This document shows, in pieces, positions 1 through 11,459 of a stretch of DNA of 64,000 nucleotides. How positions within the stretch are numbered: the first letter of the stretch is position 1; every line of letters begins with the position of its first letter. This DNA comes from Globisporangium splendens (lineage: Eukaryota > Oomycota > Peronosporomycetes > Pythiales > Pythiaceae): NCBI GenBank assembly GCA_006386115.1, contig VFIW01000012.1:248001-312000 (forward strand), given 5' to 3'. The position numbers were made by a program, and so were the translations under genes. The notes beneath the pieces were generated by a model, which ran no database searches, was not told where the DNA came from, and saw nothing but the letters and a program-made list of their open reading frames with translations.

Positions 1-73
1 GCAGAAACCACAGCAGCAAGTTCAAGCACTAAAAAACAACAACTTTTACCTCAAATTCAATAAATTCCCTCCT

Positions 74-3000
74 TCACTTCGTGCCGCCAAATCCCAGTGC
101 GGAAAGTGTGGTCTCCTTTTTTGAAAACTTCTTCTTCGGCGTTGGAGTTGACTTTGATTTGGCAGCTTCTTTTTTGGCACCCACTCCGGTTGGTTTCTTC
201 TTCTCAGCCTCACCTTTGGTGCGACTCTCGACAGCGGATCGCAACCGCTTGCTCTGAATCTTGGCATAACGCACCTCGTCGTCGTAATTCGTAAAAAACT
301 GATCGATCCGGGTCTGCACGCCTCGTCCAGCAGTAGCCGCTTTCTCCATCAATGGCAACAGCACGCCATCAGCTTTCTGCTGGTCCCAACCAAATGTTCT
401 TGCTGTGTAAGTTCGTAATGCCTCCAAATCAGGAAGACTCCATGAAAAACGCGCATCGGAACGATCGACCTGAGGATTCGTATACGCCTTCACAACATGA
501 CTGTTTGGAAATTCGTCGCCCAATTCCCATTTTCGACGCACACTCGCATGCATATACTGGAATCTCTCACGCACCGTCATCTCCGCGATCTCGCTTTCGC
601 TTTTCTTTGCCGTTTTATCTTTCAGGCGTTGCGCTTCCTCGGCTAAATCGAACGCTTGCACCCACTTCTTGAACTCCTCCAGTCCAGCGAGCCCTGGATA
701 TGCGTTTACAACTTCAGTAGCGTTGACAATGCCAATACCACGAATGCCGTCAGTATAGTCGCTCCCCAAGAGAAGCGCGAGCGCGATCATTTCTTCCTGG
801 GAAAATCCGAGTTCCTTCTCAATGTCTTGAGCGAAGAATGCTTCGACGAACTTCTGGTTGTGGAAAATGTTTTTGTACACTTTCTTGCCCCCAAATGGAA
901 AGATGTCGCTATCGTCAGTGATAATTCCGTCGACAAGGCCGAGTTGCTCCAATGCAGCACATTGCGCTTCAGCTTCCATTGGACACACCAAATACGGAAC
1001 ACCAAACAATCGCAACAGCTCCATCACGTCTTCCACCATTTCGTCACTGAACCCCTCAGCATCGCGAAGCTGTCGATTACGAAGCTTTTTTAATTCCGAC
1101 TGCTCGACTTCCAGCAACGCGACATCGACAATATCACCTCCAGATTGCTGCGGGAATGAGACCGAAGGGGAAGCAGGCGAGGGGGTCGAATACTGCAAAT
1201 AGCGGGACCCGGAAGGCTTTGCCGTGTTGTCTTCAGATAAAGATTTTGCAATCGCTAGTTGCAAATACTCGTCAGTACCTTCATCTGTGTCTGTGATTGA
1301 AGAAGGTAAGTTAGACGTGTCTTGCTGCTGCTCGATTTCGATAGCAGTCGATGTAGAAGGAGCTGTTTCGACTGCTGGTCCATCATTCTTTTCTTCTTCT
1401 TCGTTATCTCCATCGATCTCAATGACTCGACGAGCTGACATACCAGATCCAGTTGGAGGGCTCGCCCTCCCATGAACTGGATAAGCACTCTCGACAAACC
1501 TTTTGTTTTGTTGAGAATGCGCAGCCAAAGCTCGTCGAACTGCGCCAGCAGCCCACTGCCTGTGGTTTTCATGCATGCACACCAATTAGTCCACACTTGT
1601 TACATTTGGCATGCATAAAAAAGAACATCGCAACAACTTACGTTAGATTCGAGGCAGTCGCAAGCGCAGACTTCAACGCTTCTCCTTTTAGTTCCTCCAG
1701 ATCTTCTTCTGCCTTGGCATCTTCGAGCTCATTTTTCAGCGACAGGTACATTTCATTCGTTTCAACTTCGTCCAAGTCTTCAGCTCTTTCGACTTCACCA
1801 GATGTGACCGCGTTGTTCGACGCTTCAACAGCGTGTGGATCCGGAGGAGTATGAGTACGTCCCTGGATCTCATCAGCTCCAACTTCTTCCCACTCTACGT
1901 CGTCTTCATCCTCGTCCCCAGCACTCAGAACATCCCGATTGGTATCAGCAATGTCCACACTCTCGGGCTTCTCTGTGTTATCGGCCTCAACTGCATCCTC
2001 AGCCTTTTCTGTGCCAACGCCTCCTTCCATCGTAGGAGCACTCGGCACATCTTCCCATTCTACATAATGCACACACACAATAAAACACATTAACAAGGCG
2101 GCTGTCCAACAATCTGCAACCTGTACCTAAGGTTTTTAGAACTCACCAACTGCATCGTCGTCGTCATCATCTCTCTCTGCTGTATCCCCAATTTCATCCT
2201 GTTGGACAGTCAAATTGACCTTGGAGGTCTTTACTCCTGGATTCTCGAACATTGATGCAGGAAACAAATCAAGGTGTTTTGCATTTGTTGCTTCAGCCTC
2301 CTCTGGCTTGAACGTAATGCAAATGCTCTGGCGTTTCTGCTTCACAGGAGCTCCCACATCCGCACTCTTTTCGTCGACTTGAACTCCTTGTTCCACTTTC
2401 AAGCGCTTTTGACGTGCTTGTTCAATTGCAAGCGTTGGCTCATTTCTAGACTGTACTTCTTGTTTCGCGATCCAAGCAGACGTCGCGTCTGCAACTGCCC
2501 ATTGTCTTGCCTGTTGTCGTTGCGCATGCATCGCAAATTCTTTGACTGACGCAACCGAAAAGTCAGTAAGCGTTCGCTTACCTTGTTCTTCGTCGCCATC
2601 GTCTCGATTCACCCTTCGCTTTCGATTGTTCTTGAATCGCGTGAGCCCTGGAAACCCGTTCTCACTGTCGTCAACTGCAAAAAGGGAGCTCCTGGTCTCA
2701 TGACTCACGTTTTCGATTTCGTCGACGATCTTTTCATCGTTCATGTCGTCGCCATCCTCTCGTTCGCCTACTTTCTCAGTACCATCGTCACTTTCATCCT
2801 CTTCTTGGTCTTCGGCTCTCTTGTACACAAAGAAACGGTCACTTCGCGACGCAATTCGCTTCCCAGGTCCCAAGTTGACGGCATCGCTGACTTCTGCTCC
2901 CTCGATGTGCTCGCGGTTTTTCTTTTTTGCTGCTTCGATCCGCTTGTGCAGCGCACTGGTGGCTAAGAACGACGCGATCTGGTTGTGTGAGTACGCTTCG

Positions 3001-3928
3001 GGCTGTCCTGCGAGCGGGATGAACTTGTTTCGAACCTCTTGACGCCGATCGCGAAGAATGCGGTTGATCATGTCTTTTTGAAGATGTGCAGGGAGCGCAA
3101 ACACGGCTTGCAGATCAACTTTGGAAAGCCGCGATGTGTCGAGCATAATGTCGTCAACCGTCAAATCTTGGCGCTCGTCGTCGCTACTGCCGTTCGCACG
3201 GTCGTCCTGCTCTACAGTAACGGTCGTCATGCTGCTTAGTAGTGCCTGTTGGACGTCTCGTTCTTCTTCGTCGACGGCTTCTTTCTCATCGCTGCTGCTT
3301 CCATCGATTTCAATCACACCACCGGCACCACGGCTACTTTGGTCGTTCGCCTTCTCTGCATCACCACCATCAGCGCCACCAGCTCGCACTTGGTTGTCTT
3401 GCAGACGCCTTGTAGTGGTCGTTACCATATCTGGGAGCACGAAATTTGGATCCACGGCAGGCGTGGGCTTCCCTCCGTTGTGTTTCAACTACAATACACA
3501 ATAATCACACAGCAAATCACACATTAAAACACACAAGCGCACATGCATACAAGACATTTGAGTCGTACCTCTTCGCGCTGCAGCTTGAGTCGATTAATCA
3601 AAATGCGCTGCGCCGTTTGCTTTAAGTTGGCGACCTGGTGCTCTTGCCGTTTGCGGCGGCGCGCAGTCGTCCTCTTCTTGATCTCGGGCGTTTGGCCGTC
3701 GAACACAAACACGGGCTTGATGCGGTAGAAGAGAAGCTTGGCCACGCGGTGGAACGTGCCAATGAGATGCGCGTTCTTGATCATGTTGCCCTCATCGTCG
3801 CGCATCGCCTTGACGAACTGCGTGAGCCAGATGCTCGCGTCCACAGCGAGGACTTTGTTCGCGAGCGACTCGATCTCGATCTGCCGTCCCACGGGCGCGA
3901 GCAGCACCCACAGGTTCTGGACGCCCAT
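74..3928 (-). CDS. ERCC5 (XPG/RAD2): XPG/RAD2-type DNA repair endonuclease (4 exons, about 1201 aa)
   Basis: Structure-specific 5'-flap/bubble nuclease that makes the 3' incision in nucleotide excision repair. Exons 3569-3928, 2147-3488, 1642-2059 and 74-1559 are joined by GT-AG introns of 80, 87 and 82 bp. All phases fit and the total is 1202 codons, close to human XPG. The start is the ATG at 3928, giving MGVQNLW as expected of the XPG N-domain; an in-frame GTG two codons upstream is not needed. The N-domain (first ~120 residues) carries the Asp of VLAVDASIW and of FVFDGQTP. The XPG-I domain in the last exon has [16 protein letters not shown] and [10 protein letters not shown]. The long spacer is acidic and includes a UIM-like stretch ([14 protein letters not shown], about 1250-1295). 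A PIP-box (QTRIDQFF) follows the nuclease core, as expected for PCNA binding, and the C-terminus is Lys-rich. The 5' end faces the repeat-rich region. Very confident. Confidence 0.95.
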
Positions 3929-4270
3929 GCCCACGCGCGGCTACAGAGCTGCTGCCTCGTTGGATCGAAGATGCTCGCGAGAGCCTTTACAGATGTGCTC
4001 CGAATGAAGACGCATCCACGCTCCAGCGCGCCAAAAGCCCATTTTGAGGTTTCTCACGGCGCGAAAGTTCGCCTGAAAGTGGAAAGAATATGCAATTTAT
4101 GGAGAGTATGCAAATGCATAGGTAGACTTAACTGTGATGATCACTCTTTGCGAAGGCAAAGCGATGTAAAAATGGGTGTATATGCATTTATAAAGTTCTT
4201 TTTTGTTTTCAGCGACTGCTGATAAAGCCGACACGAGTCCCGATTTGCGATTTGATCGGCTGTGATAAAT
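3929..4270. other. upstream region of the XPG gene, no gene seen
   Basis: The divergent upstream side of the XPG gene. No reading frame with recognisable similarity on either strand. It probably holds the XPG promoter, but I see no clear core motif. Confidence 0.4.
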
Positions 4271-4663
4271 GTAATGGGGCTTCCCATTACATGGGTTCTT
4301 GGGTACAAAGAGTGTGGGTCATACCCACACGGGTTCTACCACTCTCTACAAACCCACCCGTTAACCCATCAACACTGGATGTAGCCACTTGCATTTTAGC
4401 CAATAAGAACTTTCTATTAAAGTTTAATCTCATTGGATGATAGTCGGATTGGACACCCGACTATCTACCAATCGAAGACACCGTAGGAACAACCCATCAG
4501 ATTTGCATTTCAAACCTTGAGATTTCAATTCACTTCTCTTTTTGCACGTTATCGCGCAAAGCCCCCTTCCTTCTTTTGGACACAGCGTTACCGCTGTGCC
4601 CTTCCTCTCACCTGCGCTTCCTCAACGCACGTGTACGCCGTGTAACGGGCATTCCCGTTACAC
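4271..4663. repeat. cluster of five perfect short hairpins
   Basis: Five perfect inverted repeats lie within about 400 bp. 4271-4290 has an 8-bp stem and 4-nt loop (GTAATGGG/CCCATTAC). 4312-4330 has an 8-bp stem and 3-nt loop (GTGTGGGT/ACCCACAC). 4439-4465 has a 9-bp stem and 9-nt loop (GATAGTCGG/CCGACTATC). 4581-4598 has a 7-bp stem and 4-nt loop (CACAGCG/CGCTGTG). 4640-4663 has a 10-bp stem and 4-nt loop (GTGTAACGGG/CCCGTTACAC). A similar palindrome (GTGTAAC-GGG-GTTACAC) sits in the chromovirus 5' LTR near 49095, so a relic of an LTR is possible. Function unknown. Confidence 0.7.
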
Positions 4664-5260
4664 CTTGCAGGGAAGACCGCGATCAGTGTACTTGCAGTGC
4701 AGGGTATGAAAAAGATGCAACAATGCGTGAGTTGGGAAGATTATTTCTCGCACAGCATAGCCCGCATTCTAGGTACAATCCGAAAACTGGCTGCAGCAAT
4801 CGAGTAACAATCACGTGAAAACAACGTGTACGGGAGCATCACAAATTCGCCATTCACGGTATAGTTTTCAATCCCTTTATTTAGAACAAATTTAGAAACG
4901 GGGGGGGATACACTGGGCAGTTCAGGTCGTCATTGCACGTGCCAGCTCCATTTCGAACGCTTGGAAATCTCTGAATCCCCTCGGTTCACATCCCGAAACC
5001 AACCAAACCTTCTGAGCTTCTAAGTATCGCTCATGGAGTCTTGTCGGAGCTCGGCCGCTCATCCAAGAAACTTGTTTACTCGAGTAATAATACTGAGCGA
5101 GCGAAATAGCCCTTCAAATGTATGTACATTTAGCTGCTGGGAGGAGAAACAACAAGGTCAGCACGCGTTATTTAGTGAACAAATTGCGCAAGCACCAGCA
5201 CGACACGCGATTCTCAGTTCTTGATCCTACGGCTCAACACACGAAGACGGTCGGTCTTAG
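4664..5260. other. intergenic, no gene seen
   Basis: No convincing coding sequence. A short G-run occurs near 4905. Nothing else stands out. Confidence 0.4.
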
Positions 5261-5663
5261 GTGCTTGCAATGAAGGACAATTCCGCATATGCCAGTTCAC
5301 TTACCTCAGCACCGTCAGCAGTCGCCGGACTGCTCGTGACCACGTCGTCGTCAAAGAATTCTGCCGCTACCATTACGAGTCAATCCAGATTGAATGGAGC
5401 TCAAGTGTCGGGCTTTCGGGTTGGTTTGCTGGCTGCCTTGCTCGGGTGTGTCGGCTGGCTCCTCTGACTCATTATGCTCACAATCCGCCCGAACCACACT
5501 ATCAATTGGCTCATGGGCACCGAGTCCTTGGGCGGTGGCGCGTTTTGGCTCTTGGCCGAGCCAGCGGTGCTATTTGTGGTTGCGAGTACCACCGGTTTCG
5601 GCGTCGTACTTCTCGGTTATGTGAATACGATCTGGATGTTTGAACGATAACGAACTGGAAACA

Positions 5664-5676
5664 AAGTTGTCGATGC
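5664..5676 (+). repeat. 13-bp target-site duplication, left of LINE copy 1
   Basis: AAGTTGTCGATGC occurs here and again at 9045-9057. The two copies bracket the RT/RNase H element exactly. Confidence 0.9.
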
Positions 5677-8144
5677 TGGTTTCGTTCCAGGGCGAGCAAT
5701 CCCGACTACGATCGATGTGTTATTGGCTGCACAACAGCGGGCCACGAGCGACCCCGCCATGTCCAGAGCGATCGCGTTGCTCCTTGATTTTGCTAAAGCC
5801 TGCGATTTACTCGATCGCAGCTTCCTGGCACAAGCGCTCCAGCATCTTGGATTCCCATTGAAGTTCGCACACTTAGTGAAGGTGTTACACTCTCAAACCA
5901 CTTACAAGTTCATTGTCAACGTTTCCTGTCGAGAAAGTACAACGTAACATCCGGAATTCGTCAAGGATGTCCGCTGGCCCCTCTTCTCTTCATCTTGGCG
6001 TTAGAGGTTCTTTATCGGAAAATCGAAGCGAGTGACGAAATACACGGCGTTGAACTCCAGGCAGCAGGATGCGCAACTGAAGTCAGACTTGGAGGATACG
6101 CAGACGACACGACCATTTATCTTAGCGATCCCAAGGATATTAACGCCGTGTTTGCAATCCTGGACAAATATGGAGCAGCTTCTGGGCTTCGAGTCAATCG
6201 GCACAAATCTGCAGTATTACCGCTGAACAAGGAATTTAGCCCCACCGAAGAGTCAGTCAGTGACATTCATGTGCTACAACGTGAGGAACTTTGCCGCTAC
6301 CTCGGCATCCAAGTCGGACAAACGCCTTCGAATGCAAGTAACTGGTCCAAGTGCATCCAAGCCTTACGTGTCAGACTTCGACTTGCGCGTCTCAAAACTC
6401 ACTCTGTCGCCCAACGCGCAGCAATTGACAGTGCCGTCATCATACCCAAAGTGCTTTACGTGGCCAGGCACTCCTGGCCCTCTACGGCTATTGTCAATCA
6501 GCTACACGACCTACCGAAACAATTTGTCTGGGGCTCAAGGAATGGTAAGCCTGCGAAACCGTGGATGAAGGAAGAACAAGCTGAACTCAAAAAAATGAAT
6601 GGAGGCTTGTCAGTACCCAACATCGGAACTGAGCTGATGACGATGAGTGCCACAGCAGTCTCCAAATGGGCAATCACTACCTCTCACATCGATCAGGTCA
6701 TCGGGGAAACCTTGCTGCACAACACAAGGGCTTCTTCGACGTACATCACGCCGCTCGATGCAATTCCAAGGCGGCCACTCCAGCTTCGTGATAACATGTG
6801 GACAACTGGCGCAGCATTATGTGCGTCGCTCCATTCTCGACCCTATGAGCCCAGAGAACGTGATAATGTACGTTGGTGTTACGAGCACTTCAAGTCGACA
6901 ATTGTGCAGACTCAATGGGACGGCGATGTGTTCCAGATCGACCTCAGCTCTAAAATGTCTGACAGGCTTCCAGGTATCATCGCTGAAGGACGAAAGCTAC
7001 GTGGGACATTCTGTGCAGAATGGCTGCCATACATGACCTCGACTGCAGATGGGTGGCTTCTTGATTCCAACGGCTCCCCATACAAGCTTGCTCACACATC
7101 ATTATCAGTTGGAACAGCACAACTGGGTGACATACTTCGATGGGAGTGGATAAGACCAGGAGTGCTTAACTTCATCCCAACATGTGGAATCTCCGGATTC
7201 TCCCGGCCGTCTATTCGAGCGCTCGAGCGGTTATGTGCTACGTTGGTATCCAATTTCCCACAGCTTCTGTATCGACCACAGCAAACAAATGTGCTTCGGC
7301 TGTACAACGGACAACGTCACTACAACCACGAATGGTATCTGCACACCAGTGAAGCAACTCTGACCCACGTCGACACGACCCTAGTCAAAGCTGCGCATAC
7401 AGTTCACTCCGCAATGGACTGTGACATCATGGCAACAAGAGACTTGAACGGGCAGAATGTGTCGTTCCATGCACATCCACGTTTCACAAGAATCGTGCAA
7501 CTATGGGGTGGCAACGGACGATACAATACGACCAGATCTTTCTATCGGCAACAAGTTGCAGCAACGAGGACACAAATTGGCAAAGATACTCGAGATGCAG
7601 CAGTCAACAAAGCTGTCCATACAACAGGATCTCTGTGGCCAGGACTGCAATTAATCCAGTGGAGCGAATTACACAACATCCCAGGGATTACAGTTTATAC
7701 AGCCCAGACTCTTCTCCGGCTGAAAGCCAACCGACTCCCATGTGGAACTATGAGAAAGCTGATCTATCCTGCTCGAATCCTGAATGCTCCCAAGTTGTCC
7801 AATCTTCTGTTCAACATCTATTCTGGGAGTGTCCGAAAGCCAAACTGGTGTGGAACTGCTTCTATGCGCTACGGGCGAAGATCGGAATCACTCCTGGTCA
7901 CGACCCCGCAATCTGGATCTTCAGTCTGGATCTACCAGATACTCCAAGGCATGCATGGACCACGATCAAGAGACACATTATCGGACACAAGTTCTCCAAT
8001 GAACATCTCCAAGATCATCTCTATCCCGTCGCACACATGCTGTGGCGATATATGAGCGCGTCGCTCATACAGCCATTTGGTGTGCGCATCTGCGACGCAT
8101 GGATTCGGATCCAATCAAATCGACTGCTGAGATGGCGATCATGA
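5677..8144 (+). pseudogene. LINE reverse transcriptase, 5' truncated and frameshifted
   Basis: RT of a non-LTR element. Visible motifs in order: GFVPGRAIPTTIDVLLAAQQ, LLLDFAKACD (catalytic Asp region), GIRQGCPLAPLLF, and GGYADDTTIYL with the YADD catalytic pair near 6093. A thumb and long connection region follow. A Cys/His cluster near 7765-7830 (CSNPECSQ...HLFWECPKA) is typical of LINE C-termini. Frame changes: near 5925 (between KFIVN and FLSRKYN) and near 7740 (ANRLP to PMWNYEKADL). The frame then runs to a stop at 8142-8144. The first break falls within the RT core, so no functional RT can be made from this copy. Confidence 0.88.
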
Positions 8145-8951
8145 TGACCAGATTAGAGGCAGGAATGCGAAACCTCACACGACTCGCTGAAGCGCAAGCT
8201 GGAGACTCTGGCGGTCACACGGTTGCAGCAGTTCTCAAGGCATATGTCGACTGCTTTCTCAGCCAAACCGACGCCATCCCCTTGACTCCAAATGATACTC
8301 GCGGCGTTTACCTGTTGTTTTTCGATGGTGGATCACGCGGCAATCCAGGACCAGGAGGGACTGGATCCATTATCGTGCGTGTCCACAAGGACTCGCACAC
8401 AGCCAGTTTAATTTGGGCTGCCAGCATGGCTATAGCAGGAAGGACACGACCAACAACTTTGCCGAGTACTGGGGTCTCATACATGGACTCCGAGAAGCCC
8501 AACGCAGTCACTTCGAACCGTTGTACGTGATTGGAGACAGTGCACTCATTATCTCCCAACAGCGAATGCATCGGTCCCCTCGACAGCACCGATTGGCACG
8601 TTTATACCAGACAAGTCGACGGCTCGCGGATTGCATCGACATCCGAGGATGGTACCATCACTACCGTGCCTTCAACAAGATGGCGGACTCAGCCGCCAAC
8701 CTAGCCATGACACCAGAACCTCAACGCAGGTTCACTTCCCAACTCATCGAGCTGCTTTCAACAATCTCACCAAGGATCTTGACAACGACGTCATGCATTG
8801 GCTTATGCGAAGTTCGGAAGACCCAAGGTCATTGGACAACACAAGGCAGCCTCACATAGGACCAAGAGAACATGCCATCCTGGTCAAAGATTATTTAGCA
8901 TTCAGAAGTGATCTATTGCAATCCGCGCTATCGACACATTTACACTCGTAG
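8042..8951 (+). pseudogene. LINE RNase H domain, frameshifted (copy 1)
   Basis: The type I RNase H fold is seen in FFDGGSRGNPGPGGTGSII (first catalytic Asp), NNFAEYWGLIHGLREA (Glu), VIGDSALIIS (Asp) and FNKMADSAANLA (last Asp). The GGSRGNPGP signature resembles the archaeal-like RNase H (ARNH) of some plant and oomycete LINEs. The frame overlaps the end of the RT frame by about 100 bp. Copy 1 lacks one base near 8429 compared with copy 2 (ASMAIAG versus ASMAYSRKDTTNN). It differs again by one base near 8707, changing the C-terminal frame. Confidence 0.88.
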
Positions 8952-9044
8952 ATGAAATTCGTAATGAAGATTAGGTAGGAGAATGGATATTGTAGGTCAC
9001 GACGATGAACCTAAATATACCTCACCTTATAAAGATATAAAGAT

Positions 9045-9057
9045 AAGTTGTCGATGC
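9045..9057 (+). repeat. 13-bp target-site duplication, right of LINE copy 1
   Basis: Identical to 5664-5676; the host gene sequence resumes after it. Confidence 0.9.
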
Positions 9058-11459
9058 ATCGTCCTCTCGTGCCACCTCCTTTGCTATCGTATTAAGCTCA
9101 GCGAAGCAAACGTTGCGAGAATCCGCGCCTCAGCTTGCCTCCACTACAAAACGCAATTGGATTGTTAGGAGCGCAGCCACGTTGGTTTTGGATGTAGCAC
9201 GAGAGGACAGTTCCACAAGAAAGTTTGCGGTGGGTCTTGCATGCTTTCATTTCCTTTCTGTACACTTTCCGAATCCTGACCTCGAATTGGAATATTTGTG
9301 TTAGAATGTATGACTCAAGGGTTTGAGTTTGGCTCTCCAAACAGTACTACTACATCAATACCTCGAGTCAGGCGTTCCCGTCCCGCTCGTGCTTCTGCTC
9401 GCGGCTGAGGTTGTGGTCGAGGCGCCGTCTGCGTGTTGATGGTGCTCCTACCACGTTGGAGGCACGATAGTCTTGTGAACGAACTAACGGAAACGATGTA
9501 CGTGTCATGAGATTCTGGCATTGAAGGAGAAGCGAACAACAACCAACATTCATCATGTTTGATGTTGCTTGCTCTCTCTATAGGTTTGCGTTCATGGTTG
9601 CCGTTGTTCTTCCCTTGGCTGCTGTCGCCTACAGTCTCTCGACTTTCGAGTTCGATCGCGAAGTTTATGCGCTCAACTTGAAGGTTTTCCCTCAAGGAAG
9701 GTTTGAGACGCTAGCCCGAGTGGTGGCCGATCCAATGAAGACCGCACTTGTGATTAAGGCATTGAATTCGCTGCAGATCTTTTCGACGTTGGACTTGCTT
9801 ACACATCGGCACAAACGCTGTCTTGTGTCATCGATTTCATTGCCTCACAAATCACGTTCGAGTACCACAAGTTCGATCCGCAAGCTTGCACCCGAGACGC
9901 CATCCAGTCGTCCTCCCGTTTGTGTTCTTCCCAGCTGCTCTTGTCATATTTGTGTACCTGAGCATCTCGACATCCCAGGAAGCGTGTTCTTCTCATCCAG
10001 AATGCGCAGTGCATGCGCTTCGGTGGGTATCGTTGAGAGACAACGATCAAAGTCAGTGTCCCTGTTTCTCGGTGATCGACATCGAGCCCACGGTGAAAAC
10101 GTTTGCAGAGTGGTTACAGCCTCAAAACGTGACAAAGTTGCTCAGCTGGTGGCGACAGGAGATCTCGAGTCCATCAATATCGTGAATCGGCAACTCACAC
10201 CATTCCCAGAAGAATTGCGGCGATGCGCAAACATGAGGCACATGTACGTCTAGATGCATTTCGCGATGATGCTGGTAGTCGATATAATCTGACTGATGTT
10301 GGCTGTTCTCGCTGTTTCAATCCGTCGCAGCTCGCTCTACTATACGCATACAGAAGTTTTGCCGCACTGGTTCAAGGAGTTTTCGAAGCTGGATTATTTG
10401 CAAGTTGCCCTGCTTTTAGCTCTATCCTATCTGCCAAGTATGACTGACAAGGTGAGCTCTTCTTCGTGGCATAGACATATTGAGGGGGAACCGTGGATTA
10501 CGGACATTGCAGAGCTCCCAGACGACATGTTCGATCACATGAGCTCACTCACGTTTCTCCATCTTGGTGCGCACCTGGGTTTGCGCCACCTTCCTTCCTT
10601 CCACGGCTTGACCAGTTTGAGATCGTTAGCGCTTGGTCTCCTGATTTTGCTGGAGGAAATTCCTGCTCTCGATTGCACCGCGAAGTTGGAGCGTATCGTA
10701 TTAGCCTTCCCACCGACTCCCGACAGCATACCCGACTTGAGCCCCATCAAAGATCTGAAGTCATTCGTATACTCGTATCGAGGCACGATGTGCTGCAACG
10801 GCTTTCTCGACAATAAGTGCGACCTGAGCAACCCATTGTGTGCTGCAGAACCAGCTTGGGGTATCCCACCAGCGGCATGTTTGCCTGTACCACGAGCGAA
10901 TAAAATTGCGTCAGCGGCGACTCGACAAGCGTTCGCAAAGTTCGCGGACACTGTCTGCGCTGCCACCCCTCCAGATTCTTGGAAAACGGTCGACGACCCG
11001 CCGCTCCCCGAGTGCATTGCACAATGCAATGGCACCATGTATCGACAGTGTGAGTTGCCAGGTAATCGCACGGGGATGTGCTACAACACCCGGATGACGC
11101 CGATTTCGTGCAATGGCAACATTTTACCGATCGAGATGCGGCGGCGACAAATTCAAGAGCATGTGGGTGTTCGGTGCGACCCTGTTCACGAGGCATGGTT
11201 GGGATGCACCAGTTAAACGGTGATAGTTGCGGCGAGTCCCCACTCGATAGCATAAGACTACACAGAAACATACATGTTTGACAGCTGAGCATTAAACTCA
11301 CAGATGAAAACAACATATATTTCTACTGCATACGACTGAGAACCATTTGCAGCATTGTGCATCAAGCAGTTGGTAGCTAGTTGATTTGATCAAATTTTGA
11401 CAATTGTCACGTTAAGGGGGTCAGCGCTTTTATCATGTATGGACACACAACATTTTTCT

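Larger units (their letters stand above)
5677..9044 (+). mobile_element. 5'-truncated non-LTR retrotransposon (LINE) with RT and RNase H, copy 1
   Basis: A 3.37-kb element bounded by a 13-bp TSD (5664-5676, 9045-9057). It begins inside the RT domain at the GFVPGR motif, so the endonuclease and 5' end are missing, typical of aborted target-primed reverse transcription. It encodes RT, a Cys-rich region and a C-terminal RNase H, then about 100 bp of 3' tail ending in TTATAAAGATATAAAGAT-like sequence. Several frameshifts make it inactive. The 3' 1.1 kb is nearly identical to copy 2 at 14195-15337. Confidence 0.93.
5261..11216 (+). pseudogene. decayed multi-pass membrane/LRR protein gene (WLGCTS-ending oomycete family), split by a LINE
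   Basis: Fragments of one large receptor-like gene lie in order on the plus strand. 5261-5650 encodes hydrophobic segments (TGFGVVLLGYVNTIW) but has an in-frame TGA at 5465. The LINE (5677-9044) then interrupts. After it come further hydrophobic segments near 9300-9410 and at 9555-9800 (VVLPLAAVAYSLSTFEFDRE). A luminal/Cys segment follows at 9823-10125 (ACSSHPECAVHALRW), then LRRs at 10330-10760 (LPDDMFDHMSSLTFLHLG). The Cys-rich tail contains CNGTMYRQCELPG and ends in EAWLGCTS. Family resemblance is recalled from oomycete proteins. Breaks: frame changes near 9800 and 10128 and several stops in 9060-9555. One real intron (10241-10327) joins RHI to SLYYTHTE in phase, so the locus was once a normal gene. 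The 3' part (10296-11216) is a clean 306-codon frame. Confidence 0.75.

Noticed and set aside
10442..10490. Possible intron in the LRR part of the pseudogene (GTGAGC...CATAG)
   Set aside because: Every donor/acceptor pair tried puts the next segment out of frame, while the unspliced frame is open.
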